Part shown: positions 38,041-47,103 of the stretch, in pieces
Numbering within the stretch: position 1 is the first letter of the stretch
Layout of the letters: every line of letters starts with the position of its first letter
NCBI RefSeq assembly: GCF_014203735.1
Contig: NZ_JACHJQ010000007.1
Span: forward strand, 462,538 to 526,537
Reading direction: 5' to 3'
DNA from: Actinophytocola algeriensis
GTDB taxonomy: Bacteria > Actinomycetota > Actinomycetes > Mycobacteriales > Pseudonocardiaceae
DNA length: 64,000 nt
Position numbers and translations under genes: made by a program
The notes under the pieces: generated by a model
Databases searched by the model: none
The model's input: only the letters and a program-made list of their open reading frames with translations
What the model was told of the DNA's origin: nothing

Positions 38041-39446
38041 CGGGTCACCAGCTTGTACGTGTCGGGCTTGAACAGGCTCAGCACAGTCGACGGGTCGTCT
38101 GGCTTGAACCCGACGTACACGGAGGTGCGAGCCCGGCCGACACCCATGGCGATGAGCCGGCGCAGCGCGTCGAGCTGCACGTCGCCCTCCTCGGCGCCGT
38201 GCGGGGTGACCTGTTGGTTGAGGCCGGGCAACACAACGTGGTCGAACTCCAGGCCCTTGGCTGAGTGCAGGGTGCACAGCGCAATCGCCTCAGGGCCTTG
38301 TGGCCAGGTGCTGGCTCGAGTCAGCTCGACGAACGGCAGCCCGGCGCCCTGCAGCCTCCAGCGCAGCTCCTTGAACCAGCCGCCGCCCTTCGGCTGCAGG
38401 AACCCGACCGACTCCCGCTCGAAATCGACGGTCTGAATCAGGCGCTGCAGGATGTACTCGACCTGGCTGCTGTACTTGCCCGCAACCACCTCCGGCAGGG
38501 GGCCACGGCGAGTGCAACTGTTGAAGTCGGGAATCTGCCCGTCACCGTCGAGCTGCAGCCCCTCGACGAGCGGACGGGCGAAGGCGGCGATCTCGCGGGT
38601 GTTGCGGTAGTTCTGCTTCAGCGTGTGGTTGCCGCCCGTGAAGTTGGTGATGCCGACCTCGCGCCAGGTGAAGAAGCGCGGGTAGATCCGCTGGGCGGCG
38701 TCCATCACGAACGTCACCGACGAGAGTTCGGTTGTGTGCTGCAGGATCGTCCGAACCTGGTTGGCCGCGAAGTCCTGGCTCTCGTCGATGATCACGACGT
38801 CGAAGGGGACGACGTCGGCTCGGTTGCCCGCAGCCAGCGCGATGTCGTTCCAGTCCATCAGGCCCCACTTAGCCTTGTACGCCTCGTAGGGCGCGACGAC
38901 CTCCGCCAGCAGCCTCTCCTTCATGGGTCGCTCGAAACGCGGGCTGAGACCACGGCCCTCCCGCTTCTTGGCCAAGTACGTGTCCAAATGGCCGGATGGA
39001 AAGCGCCCGAGCAGGTACTCGACCTCGTCGACGAGGAAGCCGTTGTCGGCTGGCAAGGCCCTGATCAGCGGCTTGAGCATCGTCTCCATTCGGTCACGAT
39101 CGACGACGTCATCTGGGTCGATCTCGACCAGGCTCCTGGCCCACTTGCCGAAGGTCTGCACTTGCAGCTCCAGGCCGTCGTTGCCAGCAACCTGGTGGGC
39201 GGCGAGCTGCCGGACATAGCCCGCGAGTGTGCGGTTGTAGGTCAGGACCAGCACACGGACTGGATCATCCAGCTCCAAGCGGTTACGCCGCGCCAGTCGC
39301 TGGCCGCACAGCTGCTTGAGACGAAGTAGGGCGGTGGTGGTCTTGCCGCTACCGGCTGCTCCCTTGATCAGTGACGGCCCGGGCTTGGACGCCCCCATGA
39401 TCGTCAACTGCTCGGCAGTCGGCACGACAGACTGAAGAAGCCTCAC
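38037..39446 (-). CDS. UvrD/Rep-like superfamily 1 DNA helicase, first gene of the DarT operon
   Basis: 469 residues from the GTG at 39446, chosen because GGAGG lies five bases upstream; the frame is open to 39488. Motif I (Walker A) is IKGAAGSGKTTTALL (29-36), motif Ia VLTYNRTLAGYV, motif II FDVVIIDESQDF (221-224), motif III-like SVTFVMDAAQRIYP, motif IV KQNYRNTREIAAFA, motif V ALCTLHSAKGLEFDHVVL and motif VI RRLIAMGVGRART. All are present, so it should be an active ATPase. It is shorter than UvrD and has no nuclease domain. Translational coupling to DarT argues for a joint role, such as sensing or exposing single-stranded DNA. Confidence 0.87.
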   Translation of the reverse strand: MRLLQSVVPTAEQLTIMGASKPGPSLIKGAAGSGKTTTALLRLKQLCGQRLARRNRLELDDPVRVLVLTYNRTLAGYVRQLAAHQVAGNDGLELQVQTFGKWARSLVEIDPDDVVDRDRMETMLKPLIRALPADNGFLVDEVEYLLGRFPSGHLDTYLAKKREGRGLSPRFERPMKERLLAEVVAPYEAYKAKWGLMDWNDIALAAGNRADVVPFDVVIIDESQDFAANQVRTILQHTTELSSVTFVMDAAQRIYPRFFTWREVGITNFTGGNHTLKQNYRNTREIAAFARPLVEGLQLDGDGQIPDFNSCTRRGPLPEVVAGKYSSQVEYILQRLIQTVDFERESVGFLQPKGGGWFKELRWRLQGAGLPFVELTRASTWPQGPEAIALCTLHSAKGLEFDHVVLPGLNQQVTPHGAEEGDVQLDALRRLIAMGVGRARTSVYVGFKPDDPSTVLSLFKPDTYKLVTR

Positions 39447-39729
39447 TACATCCTCCGAAGAGGTCGGGGCCCGGTGTGCCGGGCTCACATGTCAGCCAGC
39501 TTACTCGCGCTGAGAGCTTCCTCACAGCGATATTCCGCTCCGTCACAGAGCGCTTTGCGCAGGTCACAGGGGGATGCGGCGTGGGACGAGACACACACCG
39601 ACGCACACACCATCTGCGGCAAGATCGCCTTCATCGACCGCCGCCGTTCCAGATGTCAAATGATCATGAACGGCGACGTTTGTCCTGGTAAAATGGCCAT
39701 TGGTAGGGTCACATACGCCATCGCTCGTA
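39447..39729. other. Leader of the helicase-DarT operon and island end
   Basis: This 283-base stretch has no supported gene of its own. It contains the operon promoter region and the outermost island DNA, through which the truncated yifB frame runs on as meaningless codons (stop at 39564). An attachment site should lie at its right end. Confidence 0.5.
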
Positions 39730-40646
39730 TCGTCGAGCAGGAGCACCCCGTGATGTGCGGTGCTGATGGCACCGGGCTTCGCCAGCCCGACACCGCCGCC
39801 GACGAGCGCGGGCACAGAGCACGAATGGTGGGGCGCGATGAACGGAGGGGTGGTGACCAGTGGTGACTCCGGTGACAGCAAACCCCCGATCGAATGGACT
39901 GTGGTGACTTCCAGTGCCTGGTCGTGCGCCAGCACCGGCAGCAGTCCGGGGAGTCGCCGCGCGAGCATCGTCTTCCCGGTGCCCGGTGGGCCGGTCAGCA
40001 GGAGGTGGTGGCCGCCGGCCGCCGCTACCTCCAGTGCCCATCGGGCTTCTGGTTGGCCGAGCACGTCCGCCAGGTCCGGTACGTCCGCCGGTGGCGCGGG
40101 CGGGCGCGGAAACGTGCTCTTGAGGGTGTCGGGTTCCCCGCGAAGCCAGTCCAGGACCTCCGTCAGGTGCTCAGCGCCGAGGACGTCGAGTTCGGTGACG
40201 AGCGCCGCCTCCGGAAGCGTCGGAGCCGGCACGATCGCGCGCCTGATGCCGGCGCGCCGGGCCGCGATCAACGCGGGGAGGACGCCACGCACCGGCCTGA
40301 TCCGTCCGTCCAGCGCGAGCTCACCGAGCAGCGCGGTCTGGTCAAGCCGTTGCGCCGGTTCGAGGCCCGCGGCCACCAGTACCGCGCAGGCCAGGGCCAC
40401 GTCGTAGCTGGAGCCGCCTTTGGGCAGCGCTGCCGGGGACAGCGCCAGCGTGACGAGTTCGTCCGGCCACTTGCGTTGGCTGTTGCGGACCGCGGCTCGG
40501 ACCCGTTCTTTCGCCTCGTTCAGTGACGCGTCCGGGAGCCCGACTATCTGGGTTCTCGGGCGGCCGCCACCAATGTCGGCCTCGATCTCCACTGCCACGC
40601 CGTCCACCCCGAAGAGGGCCACCGACCAGGCTCTTGCCAGGGGCAT
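39564..40646 (-). pseudogene. yifB: YifB/ComM Mg-chelatase-like AAA+ protein, truncated by the island
   Basis: The first about 305 codons are a normal YifB/ComM: MPLARAWSVALFGVDGVAVEIE, IVGLPDASLNEAKERVRAA, the Lon-like N-terminal domain (LSPAALPKGGSSYDVALA), then LLLTGPPGTGKTMLARRLPGLLP (Walker A) and PFIAPHHSCSVPALVGGG. Family members are about 500 residues; here the sequence ends in the middle of Walker B (GVLLLDD) and 55 unrelated codons follow. The C-terminal half is presumably beyond the left end of the element. ComM/YifB is a helicase that helps branch migration in natural transformation. It starts on the last base of yraN. Confidence 0.92.
39720..39740. other. Island junction in yifB (att-like site)
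   Basis: The YifB match runs through HHGVLLLDD and ends at CTCGACGA; the wild-type family continues GVLFLDE-xPEF. The codon change falls at about 39729-39730. The exact core cannot be defined without the other end of the element. Confidence 0.65.
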
Positions 40647-41026
40647 CAGAGGACGCCCCTGAGGTGGCTGACCTTCGGGGTCTCGTCCGGGGGCCAGAGG
40701 ATGGCGACGATGTCGTAGCGAGTGGGGACGTGTGGCACGCCGTGGTCGGCGCGCCAGCGGCGGGTCAGTCTGCGTATTCGGGCGGCTTTCGGCTCGTCGA
40801 CGGCCTCCGCGGGCGGGCCGTAGTTGTCCGTGGTCCTGGTCTTGACCTCGCAGACCACCAGGGTCTTGCCGTCGGTCAGGACCAGGTCCAGCTCGCCCTC
40901 TGGGCAGCGCCAGTTCTTCGACAGGACCGTCAGGCCCTGCGCCTCCAGGTAGCGGGCTGCCAGAGCCTCACCGCGCTCGCCTGTGCGCAGGTGGGCCGGC
41001 CTGGTGTGTGTCGCCTCGGTTGTCAT
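40646..41026 (-). CDS. yraN: YraN-family (UPF0102) endonuclease-fold protein
   Basis: About 126 residues. It has the restriction-endonuclease-like fold of UPF0102: RTGERGEALAARYLEAQGL, then WRCPEGELDLVLTDGKTLVVCEVKTR, with the E-x-D...ExK pattern of a possible nuclease centre. Role unknown; usually encoded next to yifB and rnhB as here. Start at ATG 41026; the GTG at 41032 is also possible. Two DnaA-box-like sequences lie just upstream. Confidence 0.92.
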   Translation of the reverse strand: MTTEATHTRPAHLRTGERGEALAARYLEAQGLTVLSKNWRCPEGELDLVLTDGKTLVVCEVKTRTTDNYGPPAEAVDEPKAARIRRLTRRWRADHGVPHVPTRYDIVAILWPPDETPKVSHLRGVL

Positions 41027-41078
41027 GCCCACGACCTTGCCCCGCGGACAGGGTCACGGCCACGAGCCGATGATCAAC

Positions 41079-41087
41079 TGTGGACAA
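41079..41087. promoter_or_regulatory. DnaA-box-like sequence
   Basis: TGTGGACAA, the inverse of TTGTCCACA, which is the actinobacterial DnaA-box consensus, between yraN and the DUF2469 gene. Confidence 0.4.
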
Positions 41088-41097
41088 CTGCGCGGGC

Positions 41098-41106
41098 TGT
41101 GGACAA
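41098..41106. promoter_or_regulatory. Second DnaA-box-like sequence
   Basis: A second exact TGTGGACAA, 19 bases from the first and in the same orientation. Confidence 0.4.
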
Positions 41107-41154
41107 CTCGCCCGCGCACGGGCCGGTGGGGACCGGTTTTGTCGGTGCTCCGTG

Positions 41155-41478
41155 TTAGGAGCCGAAGGGGCCCTCCTCGGGGAGCCGCAGGTCCGGCTTG
41201 TCCAGTTCCTCGACGTTGACGTCCTTGAAGGTGATGACCCGGACGTTCTTCACGAACCGGGCGGGCCGGTACATGTCCCAGACCCAGGCGTCGGACATCC
41301 GGACTTCGAAGTACACCTCGCCGTCCGAGTCCCTCACCTGCACGTCAACGCCATTGGCCAGGTAGAAACGACGCTCGGTCTCCACCACGTACGAGAACTG
41401 GCCGACGATGTCGCGATACTCGCGATAGAGCTGAAGCTCCATCTCGGTCTCGTACTTCTCGAGATCCTCCGCACTCAT
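41155..41478 (-). CDS. DUF2469 conserved actinobacterial protein
   Basis: 107 residues, a compact acidic protein conserved in actinobacteria between rnhB and yra[70 protein letters not shown]. Function unknown. Its start overlaps the rnhB stop by four bases (ATGA), so it is co-translated. Confidence 0.92.
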   Translation of the reverse strand: MSAEDLEKYETEMELQLYREYRDIVGQFSYVVETERRFYLANGVDVQVRDSDGEVYFEVRMSDAWVWDMYRPARFVKNVRVITFKDVNVEELDKPDLRLPEEGPFGS

Positions 41479-42290
41479 GCGGTTTCGCGCTCCTCATGCT
41501 CGACGGGCGTCGGCGTCTGGCTCGTCAGCCTCCCAACCTGACCATTCTGGACCACGGCGGCCGCAGCCACACTCAAGGCCACCGGGTGCGGTGCGCGCAA
41601 GCCGTGCGCGAGGCCCGCGGACGCCACGTTCACGAACGACCACCGGTGGGCCCTGCTCGGCCCGTGGACGGTCAGCGCGGCGCTGTGCGAACCCGTGCAG
41701 TAACCCTTGTGCTCGTCGAAGCCGTACTGCGGGAACTCCTTGTGGAGGTCCGCCATCATGCGGTCCCTGGTGACCTTCGCGAGGACCGATGCCGCCGCCA
41801 CACAGGCCACGGCCTGGTCACCCTTGATGACCGGTGTCGACGGCGCGGTCAGGCCGGGGACGCGGAAACCGTCGATCAGCACGTAGCCGGGGTGGTTGTG
41901 CAGCCGGGCGATCGCCCTGCGCATGCCCTCGATGTTGCTGACGTGCACGCCCTTGAGGTCGACCTCCTCCACCGGGATGACCACGACCGCGTAGTCGAGG
42001 GCCCGGTGGATCACCCGGTCGTACATCTTCTCGCGGGCCGTGGCCGTGAGGAGCTTCGAGTCGGTCAGGCCTTCGAAGCGGGCAGAATCACCCGGTCGGA
42101 GTACACACGAGGCCACGACCAGCGGGCCGGCGCACGCTCCCCTGCCTGCCTCGTCGACGCCGGCTACCGGGCCGAGGCCCCGGCGGTCCAGCGCGGACTG
42201 CAGCGCCCAGTTGCCCGACTCGCGTCGCAGCACGGGTCGTGGCGGGCCGGACTCCAGCCAGCCAACACGGCGCCGCCGGGCCACAGTCAC
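41475..42290 (-). CDS. rnhB: Ribonuclease HII
   Basis: 271 residues from the GTG at 42290, which overlaps the lepB stop by four bases (GTGA). Type 2 RNase H motifs: [20 protein letters not shown] (catalytic DE), [13 protein letters not shown], and YVLIDGF, with [12 protein letters not shown] later. It removes ribonucleotides embedded in DNA. The C-terminal extension past residue 230 is Ala/Val/Pro-rich and longer than in most RNase HII. Confidence 0.95.
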   Translation of the reverse strand: MTVARRRRVGWLESGPPRPVLRRESGNWALQSALDRRGLGPVAGVDEAGRGACAGPLVVASCVLRPGDSARFEGLTDSKLLTATAREKMYDRVIHRALDYAVVVIPVEEVDLKGVHVSNIEGMRRAIARLHNHPGYVLIDGFRVPGLTAPSTPVIKGDQAVACVAAASVLAKVTRDRMMADLHKEFPQYGFDEHKGYCTGSHSAALTVHGPSRAHRWSFVNVASAGLAHGLRAPHPVALSVAAAAVVQNGQVGRLTSQTPTPVEHEERETA

Positions 42291-43198
42291 TTGCGAACTC
42301 CACTGGCTCGGATCGTCCTGCGCACCCGCTTGCCCAGCCACACGGTCGGGAACGCGGCCGCGAAGCCCAGGCCGACCGGCACGAACGGCATGGCGTTGTT
42401 CGTCGCCGCGCTCTGCGGGTTGTGGTCGCCAACACCGCGCCACCGCGACGGCGGCAGCACGATGTAGCGCACCTTGCCGATGACATTGTCCACCGGGACG
42501 AGGCCGTTCTTGCCGCCACCGCCCTGGCAGCGCGAGTCACACGAGTTGTTGCGGTTGTCGCCGAGCACCCACAGCATGCCGTCGGGCACCTTGATGGGCG
42601 GGAACGTCTCCTGCGTGTTGGTGCCGGGGAGCCAGTGGATGTACGGCTCGTCGAGCGGCTCGCCGTCGACCATGACCCGGTTCTTCTCGTCGCAGCACTC
42701 GACGGTCTGGCCGCCCACGGCGACGATCCGCTTCACGACGTCGTCCTCGTTGGGGGACGCGAGGCCGAACGCGGCGCCGACGTCCTGCAGCCACGACACG
42801 AAGCCGTTGCTGGAGCGGTTGGCGGAGAACTCCGACTGGTTCCAGGTGTTGGGCCGCTCGAAGACCACGACCTCGCCCGGTTCCGGGTCACCGAAGCGGT
42901 AGACGAGCTTGTCGACCAGCACGCGGTCGCCGTAGCAGCCGGGGCAGCCGTGGAGGGTCGCCTCCATCGACTCGGACGGGATGACGAACACCCGCGCGAG
43001 GAAGGTCTGGATGATCAGGGTGAGCACCAGCGCGACCCCGATCAGGATCGGGAGTTCCTTCCAGAACGAGCGCGGTTTCTTCTTGCCCCTGGCTTTCCGG
43101 CCCGACGTGGTGGGGTCGCCGGGTTTGTCCTGGTCAGCCGGGCCGTCCCCCTCGTCCTCGTTGTCCCTGCTGTTACCGGAGTGTGCGACGTCGACCAC
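42287..43198 (-). CDS. lepB: Type I signal peptidase (copy 1)
   Basis: 303 residues. An acidic N-terminal cytosolic part, one membrane helix ([20 protein letters not shown]), then the catalytic serine in [23 protein letters not shown] and the general-base Lys in [32 protein letters not shown] is box E. A second membrane helix ([17 protein letters not shown]) at the C-terminus. It cleaves Sec and Tat signal peptides outside the membrane. Tandem with a paralogue, common in actinobacteria. Confidence 0.95.
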   Translation of the reverse strand: MVDVAHSGNSRDNEDEGDGPADQDKPGDPTTSGRKARGKKKPRSFWKELPILIGVALVLTLIIQTFLARVFVIPSESMEATLHGCPGCYGDRVLVDKLVYRFGDPEPGEVVVFERPNTWNQSEFSANRSSNGFVSWLQDVGAAFGLASPNEDDVVKRIVAVGGQTVECCDEKNRVMVDGEPLDEPYIHWLPGTNTQETFPPIKVPDGMLWVLGDNRNNSCDSRCQGGGGKNGLVPVDNVIGKVRYIVLPPSRWRGVGDHNPQSAATNNAMPFVPVGLGFAAAFPTVWLGKRVRRTIRASGVRK

Positions 43199-43395
43199 TA
43201 GAGCAGAGTACCGGTGTCCAGGGGGAAGGCTGCGGAGCGCATGGGGATGTCGGGGTTGCGGATCTTGTGGCCGTGCCGCTGGCCCGGCCGCGACGGGACA
43301 AGGTGCTGGTGGGCCGGGCGACGATCAGCGCGGGGAGCCGCGGCCGGGCGACGGCACGCCGAGGCTGTGGCACCGAGGACGGAGCGGCAGGGGCG

Positions 43396-44340
43396 TTACC
43401 TGCGGCGGATCTTGCGGCCCAGCCACAACGCGGGCCACGCGGCCAGCAGGCCGAGGCCCAGTGGGGCGCTCTGCTGCCACGCGGGGGCGCCCAGCGCGAC
43501 CGCTTCGGGCGCCTGGGGGTCGTGGTCCCCGATGCCGCGCCAGCGGGACGGGGGCAGGACGATGTAGCGGGCCTTGCCGATCACCTTGTCGACCGGGACC
43601 ACGCCGCGCAGGCCGCCGCCGCCCTGGAAGCGGGAGTCGGACGAGTCGCTGCGGTTGTCGCCCATCACCCACAGCGTGCCTTCGGGGACGGTCACCGGGT
43701 CGAAGCGCTGGCGGGCGTCCGGGGTGCCGTTCTGCCAGTAGATGTAGGGCTCGTCGAGTGGCTTGCCGTCCACCAGGACGTGCCAGTCCTCGTCGCAGCA
43801 CTGGACGGTCTGGCCGCCCACGGCGATGACGCGCTTCACGAAGTCGCGTTCGTCGGGTGGGGCGAGGCCGATCAACGAACCCACGTACTGGACGCCGCGG
43901 ACGAGGAAGTTGCCGGACTTGGGCGTCTGGATGTCGTTCTCGGTCCACGTGTCCGGGCCCTGGAAGACGATCACGTCGCCGGGTTCCGGGTCGGAGAAGT
44001 CGTAGACGAGCTTGTCGACCAGCACGCGGTCGCCCGTGCAGCCGGGGCAGCCGTGCAGGGTCTGCTCCATCGAGCCGGACGGGATCGAGTACACGCGACC
44101 CAGGAACTGCTGGATCAGGAACGTGAGCAGGAGCGCGACGGCCATCAACGTGAGCAGCTCACGCCACAGCGGCTGCTTCTTGGGTGGCCTGCGGTGCTTG
44201 CCCTGCTTGTCGGAGTGCCTGTCCTCCGTGCCGCCCCCAGGCCGCGACACCGGGATCGACCCGGTGTCGCGGACCTTGGGGATCAGATCTGTGTGCTCCG
44301 GATCATCCTCTGGAGTCGGAGCATGCACGGGGTTGGCCAC
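43396..44340 (-). CDS. lepB: Type I signal peptidase (copy 2)
   Basis: 314 residues, close paralogue of the gene at 42287: membrane helix LLTLMAVALLLTFLIQQFLG, catalytic serine in [23 protein letters not shown], Lys in RDFVKRVIAVGGQTV and LWVMGDNRSDSSDSR. A C-terminal membrane helix (LGLGLLAAWPALWLG) follows. The two enzymes may differ in substrate preference. The 197-base gap to the first lepB has no gene. Confidence 0.95.
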   Translation of the reverse strand: MANPVHAPTPEDDPEHTDLIPKVRDTGSIPVSRPGGGTEDRHSDKQGKHRRPPKKQPLWRELLTLMAVALLLTFLIQQFLGRVYSIPSGSMEQTLHGCPGCTGDRVLVDKLVYDFSDPEPGDVIVFQGPDTWTENDIQTPKSGNFLVRGVQYVGSLIGLAPPDERDFVKRVIAVGGQTVQCCDEDWHVLVDGKPLDEPYIYWQNGTPDARQRFDPVTVPEGTLWVMGDNRSDSSDSRFQGGGGLRGVVPVDKVIGKARYIVLPPSRWRGIGDHDPQAPEAVALGAPAWQQSAPLGLGLLAAWPALWLGRKIRRR

Positions 44341-44376
44341 ACAACCCAGGCTACCGGGCCGCGCGGAAAACGCAGG

Positions 44377-44736
44377 TCAGGCCGTGGGGGCCGGCTCGCG
44401 CTTCTCCTTGATCTTGGCGGCCTTGCCGCGCAGCTCACGGAGGTAGTACAGCTTGGCGCGGCGCACGTCACCTCGGCGGTCGACCTCGACCTTGGCGATG
44501 TTCGGGGAGTGCACCGGGAAGGTGCGCTCGACGCCGACGCCGAACGAGATCTTGCGGACCGTGAAGGTCTCGCGGATGCCACCGCCCTGACGGCGGATCA
44601 CGACGCCCTTGAACACCTGGACCCGCTCGCGGGAGCCCTCGATGACGCGGACGTGGACCTTCAGCGTGTCACCCGGCCGAAAGGCCGGAATGTCGGAACG
44701 CAGCGACTTGGCGTCCAGAGCGTCCAGGGTGTTCAT
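44377..44736 (-). CDS. rplS: 50S ribosomal protein L19
   Basis: 119 residues, full length: [70 protein letters not shown], then [23 protein letters not shown] at 44736 is used; a TTG six codons upstream is in frame. It forms an intersubunit bridge in the ribosome. Gene order after trmD is the usual one. Confidence 0.96.
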   Translation of the reverse strand: MNTLDALDAKSLRSDIPAFRPGDTLKVHVRVIEGSRERVQVFKGVVIRRQGGGIRETFTVRKISFGVGVERTFPVHSPNIAKVEVDRRGDVRRAKLYYLRELRGKAAKIKEKREPAPTA

Positions 44737-44867
44737 CGGTGTATCCGTCCTCAACTGTTGTTTCGTTCATCCCGAAGCGCGATAACGCGACAGCGTTCCT
44801 AGTCAACCTCGGGGAGTCCGTTTGAGTGCGCCAGGCATCACCCGGTCGCAACAACCGGTCCAGTATG

Positions 44868-45635
44868 TCAGACCGATTTCGCCGGGTCGAAATCGGGATC
44901 TCGGACGCGGGCCAGATGGGCGAGGTCGTGCTTGTCGAGCGCGTCCTCCGGCAGGGCGGCGAGCAGTTCGGGGCGGCGTTCGAAAGTCCTGGTGAGGGCC
45001 TGGTCACGGCGCCAGCGGGTGATCGCGCCGTGGTTGCCGGAGCGGAGCACGTCCGGCACGGCGAGGTCCCGCCAGACCTCCGGCCGGGTGTAGCTGGGGC
45101 CTTCGAGCAGGCCGTCGGAGAACGAGTCCTGTTCGTGGGAGGCCGGGTTGCCGAGGACGCCGGGCAGGAGCCGGCCGACGGCCTCGACCATGGTCATCAC
45201 CGCGACCTCGCCGCCGACGAGCACGTAGTCGCCGATGGAGACCTCGTCGACGGTCATGCGGCGGGCGGCGTCGTCGAGGACGCGCTGGTCGATGCCCTCG
45301 TAGCGGCCGCAGGCGAACATCAGCCAGTCCTCGCGCGCGTACTCGCGTGCCATGGCCTGTGTGAACGGGCGGCCCGCCGGCGTGGGAACGACCAGGCGGG
45401 GTGTGCCGCCGGCGCACAGCTCGTCGAGCGCGTCGCCCCACACCTGGGGCTTCATGACCATGCCGGGCCCGCCGCCGTACGGGCTGTCGTCGACGGCCTT
45501 GTGCACGTCGTGGGTCCAGCGGCGCAGGTCGTGGACGTCGACGCTCAGCAACCCGCGCTCGATGGCCCGCCCCAGCAGTGCCTGCCGGAGCGGGTCGAGG
45601 TACTCGGGGAAGATCGTGACGACGTCGATGCGCAT
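44868..45635 (-). CDS. trmD: tRNA (guanine37-N1)-methyltransferase
   Basis: 255 residues: [31 protein letters not shown], then [17 protein letters not shown] and [15 protein letters not shown], the deep trefoil-knot SAM site of TrmD, followed by [13 protein letters not shown]. It methylates G37 of tRNAs and prevents frameshifting. It starts immediately after the rimM stop. Confidence 0.96.
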   Translation of the reverse strand: MRIDVVTIFPEYLDPLRQALLGRAIERGLLSVDVHDLRRWTHDVHKAVDDSPYGGGPGMVMKPQVWGDALDELCAGGTPRLVVPTPAGRPFTQAMAREYAREDWLMFACGRYEGIDQRVLDDAARRMTVDEVSIGDYVLVGGEVAVMTMVEAVGRLLPGVLGNPASHEQDSFSDGLLEGPSYTRPEVWRDLAVPDVLRSGNHGAITRWRRDQALTRTFERRPELLAALPEDALDKHDLAHLARVRDPDFDPAKSV

Positions 45636-46157
45636 CTACAGCAGGCCCTCAGGCGGGTCGAGCACCACGCGACCGCCCTTGACGTCCACCTCGGGGACGA
45701 TCGCGCTGACGAACGGGACCAGGGCCTCGGTGCCGTCCGCCAGCTTGAGGACCAGCAGCTCGCCGCCGGGACCGCGGGCGATCTCGCTGACGGTGCCGAC
45801 GGGCGTGCCGTCGACCAGCACCGCGGCGAGGCCCTCCAGCTCGTGGTCGTAGAACGCGTCCGGGTCGTCCGACGGCGGCAGCTCGGCGACGTCGACGAGC
45901 AGCTGCGCGCCGCGCATGGTCTCGGCCGCCGTGCGGTCGGGGACCTCGTCGAACCGGACCAGCAGGCGACCGGAGTGGGGACGGGCGGTCGACACCGTCA
46001 CGGGGCGGACAGAACGGTCCCGGAGCCGCGCGGTGAGCACGGCTCCGGGAACGAAGCGTTCGCCGGGCACGTCGGTGTGGATGTCGACGGCGAGCTCACC
46101 GGTGATGCCGTGAGCCTTCGCGACACGACCGACCAGGAGAAGCTCGGCGTCGCTCAC
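45636..46157 (-). CDS. rimM: Ribosome maturation factor RimM
   Basis: 173 residues: LLLVGRVAKAHGITGELAVDI at the N-terminus, ELLVDVAELPPSDDPDAFYDHELEGL and VGTVSEIARGPGGELLVL of the PRC-barrel half, ending VDPP-like VVLDPPEGLL. It helps 30S head assembly. The GTG start at 46157 overlaps the khpA stop by four bases. Confidence 0.95.
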   Translation of the reverse strand: MSDAELLLVGRVAKAHGITGELAVDIHTDVPGERFVPGAVLTARLRDRSVRPVTVSTARPHSGRLLVRFDEVPDRTAAETMRGAQLLVDVAELPPSDDPDAFYDHELEGLAAVLVDGTPVGTVSEIARGPGGELLVLKLADGTEALVPFVSAIVPEVDVKGGRVVLDPPEGLL

Positions 46158-46393
46158 TGGTCGGTGTCGACGACGTCCACTCGGATGCCCCGGCCGCCGA
46201 TGCCGGCCATGACGGTGCGCAGCGCGGTGGCGGTGCGCCCGCCGCGGCCGATCACCTTGCCGAGGTCGTCCGGGTTGACGTGCAGCTCGAGCGTGCGGCC
46301 ACGGCGCGTGGTCACCAGCTCGACGCGCACGTCGTCCGGGTTGTCGACGATGCCGCGCACCAGGTGCTCAAGACCGTCAGCGAGAAAGCTCAC
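46154..46393 (-). CDS. khpA: KH-domain RNA-binding protein KhpA
   Basis: 79 residues, one KH domain: LVRGIVDNPDDVRVELV, LELHVNPDDLGKVIGRGGRTATALRTVM with the GxxG loop as GRGG. It binds small RNAs or rRNA, usually as a dimer or with KhpB/Jag. Between rpsP and rimM as usual. Confidence 0.95.
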   Translation of the reverse strand: MSFLADGLEHLVRGIVDNPDDVRVELVTTRRGRTLELHVNPDDLGKVIGRGGRTATALRTVMAGIGGRGIRVDVVDTDQ

Positions 46394-46466
46394 AGTCGCC
46401 CCCTCGCAGGCTCCGGGGCGCCGCTCGCGGTCGCCCTGCGCTCATGGTTCGCTCCGCAAGCTCCGC

Positions 46467-46955
46467 TCACGAGGCGTCCTTAGCACCCTCATCCGACTTC
46501 TCGTCGGCCTTCTTCGCGTCGGCCTTCGCCTCGGTCTTAGCCTCGGTCTTCGCGTCGGTCTTCTTGGCGCCACCCTTCTTCTTCGGGGTGGTGGCCTCGG
46601 TGGTCGGCTCGCTGCCGGCCTCCTTGAGCGCCTGCGCGAACAGTTCTTCCTTGGAAGTCTTGACTTCCTTGACCTTCAGGGTGCCCTCGGTCCCCGGCAG
46701 GCCCTTGAACTTCTGCCAGTCGCCGGTGATCTCGAGGATCCGCTGCACCGACTCGGTCGGCTGCGCGCCGACACCCAGCCAGTACTGGGCGCGCTCGGAG
46801 TCGACCTGGATGAAGCTCGGCTCCTCCTTCGGGCGGTACTGGCCGATCGTCTCGATCGCCTTGCCGCTGCGACGGGTACGGGCATCCGAGACGATGACGC
46901 GGTAGTACGGCGACCGGATCTTGCCGAGACGCTGCAGCTTGATCTTGACTGCCAC
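46467..46955 (-). CDS. rpsP: 30S ribosomal protein S16
   Basis: 162 residues. The first 85 are a normal S16: [59 protein letters not shown]. The C-terminal extension is Lys/Ala/Asp/Glu-rich ([19 protein letters not shown]), as often seen in actinobacterial S16. First gene of the rpsP-khpA-rimM-trmD set. Confidence 0.96.
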   Translation of the reverse strand: MAVKIKLQRLGKIRSPYYRVIVSDARTRRSGKAIETIGQYRPKEEPSFIQVDSERAQYWLGVGAQPTESVQRILEITGDWQKFKGLPGTEGTLKVKEVKTSKEELFAQALKEAGSEPTTEATTPKKKGGAKKTDAKTEAKTEAKADAKKADEKSDEGAKDAS

Positions 46956-47103
46956 GGGTTGTGGTGCTCCTCTGAATCATGGTCGGACCTCGGCGAACCG
47001 CGTGGGGCACGGGCCACTGAGAATCCCAAGTTGATGGCGCCATGGCACGGTGAGAGGGGCCGGGCCACGACGGACAGCTAGCCATTCTGCCAGACGGCCC
47101 CGG

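Larger units (their letters stand above)
1..39730. mobile_element. Genomic island / conjugative-type integrated element, right part only
   Basis: Everything left of about 39730 is accessory. It holds an IS481 element, a conjugation-like operon with a VirD4/TraG-type ATPase and a Replic_Relax protein, Lsr2, several phage- or plasmid-type regulators, toxin-like genes and broken genes, and no housekeeping gene. Base composition is visibly lower in GC than the right 24 kb, with AT-rich patches near 7.0-8.0, 16.6-17.7, 22.4-23.0, 27.4-28.7 and 33.7-35.1 kb. The right boundary is the point where yifB stops matching its family (GVLLLD, about 39730). The left end and any integrase are not in the window, so the total size is unknown; it may be several nested elements. 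Confidence 0.75.

Noticed and set aside
39564..40646. Functional 360-residue YifB variant
   Set aside because: The chain breaks in the middle of Walker B and lacks the sensor and C-terminal parts needed for ATPase function; the last 55 codons are island DNA.
44826..47081. A 751-codon plus-strand open frame
   Set aside because: It runs antisense to trmD, rimM, khpA and rpsP; it is a composition artefact.
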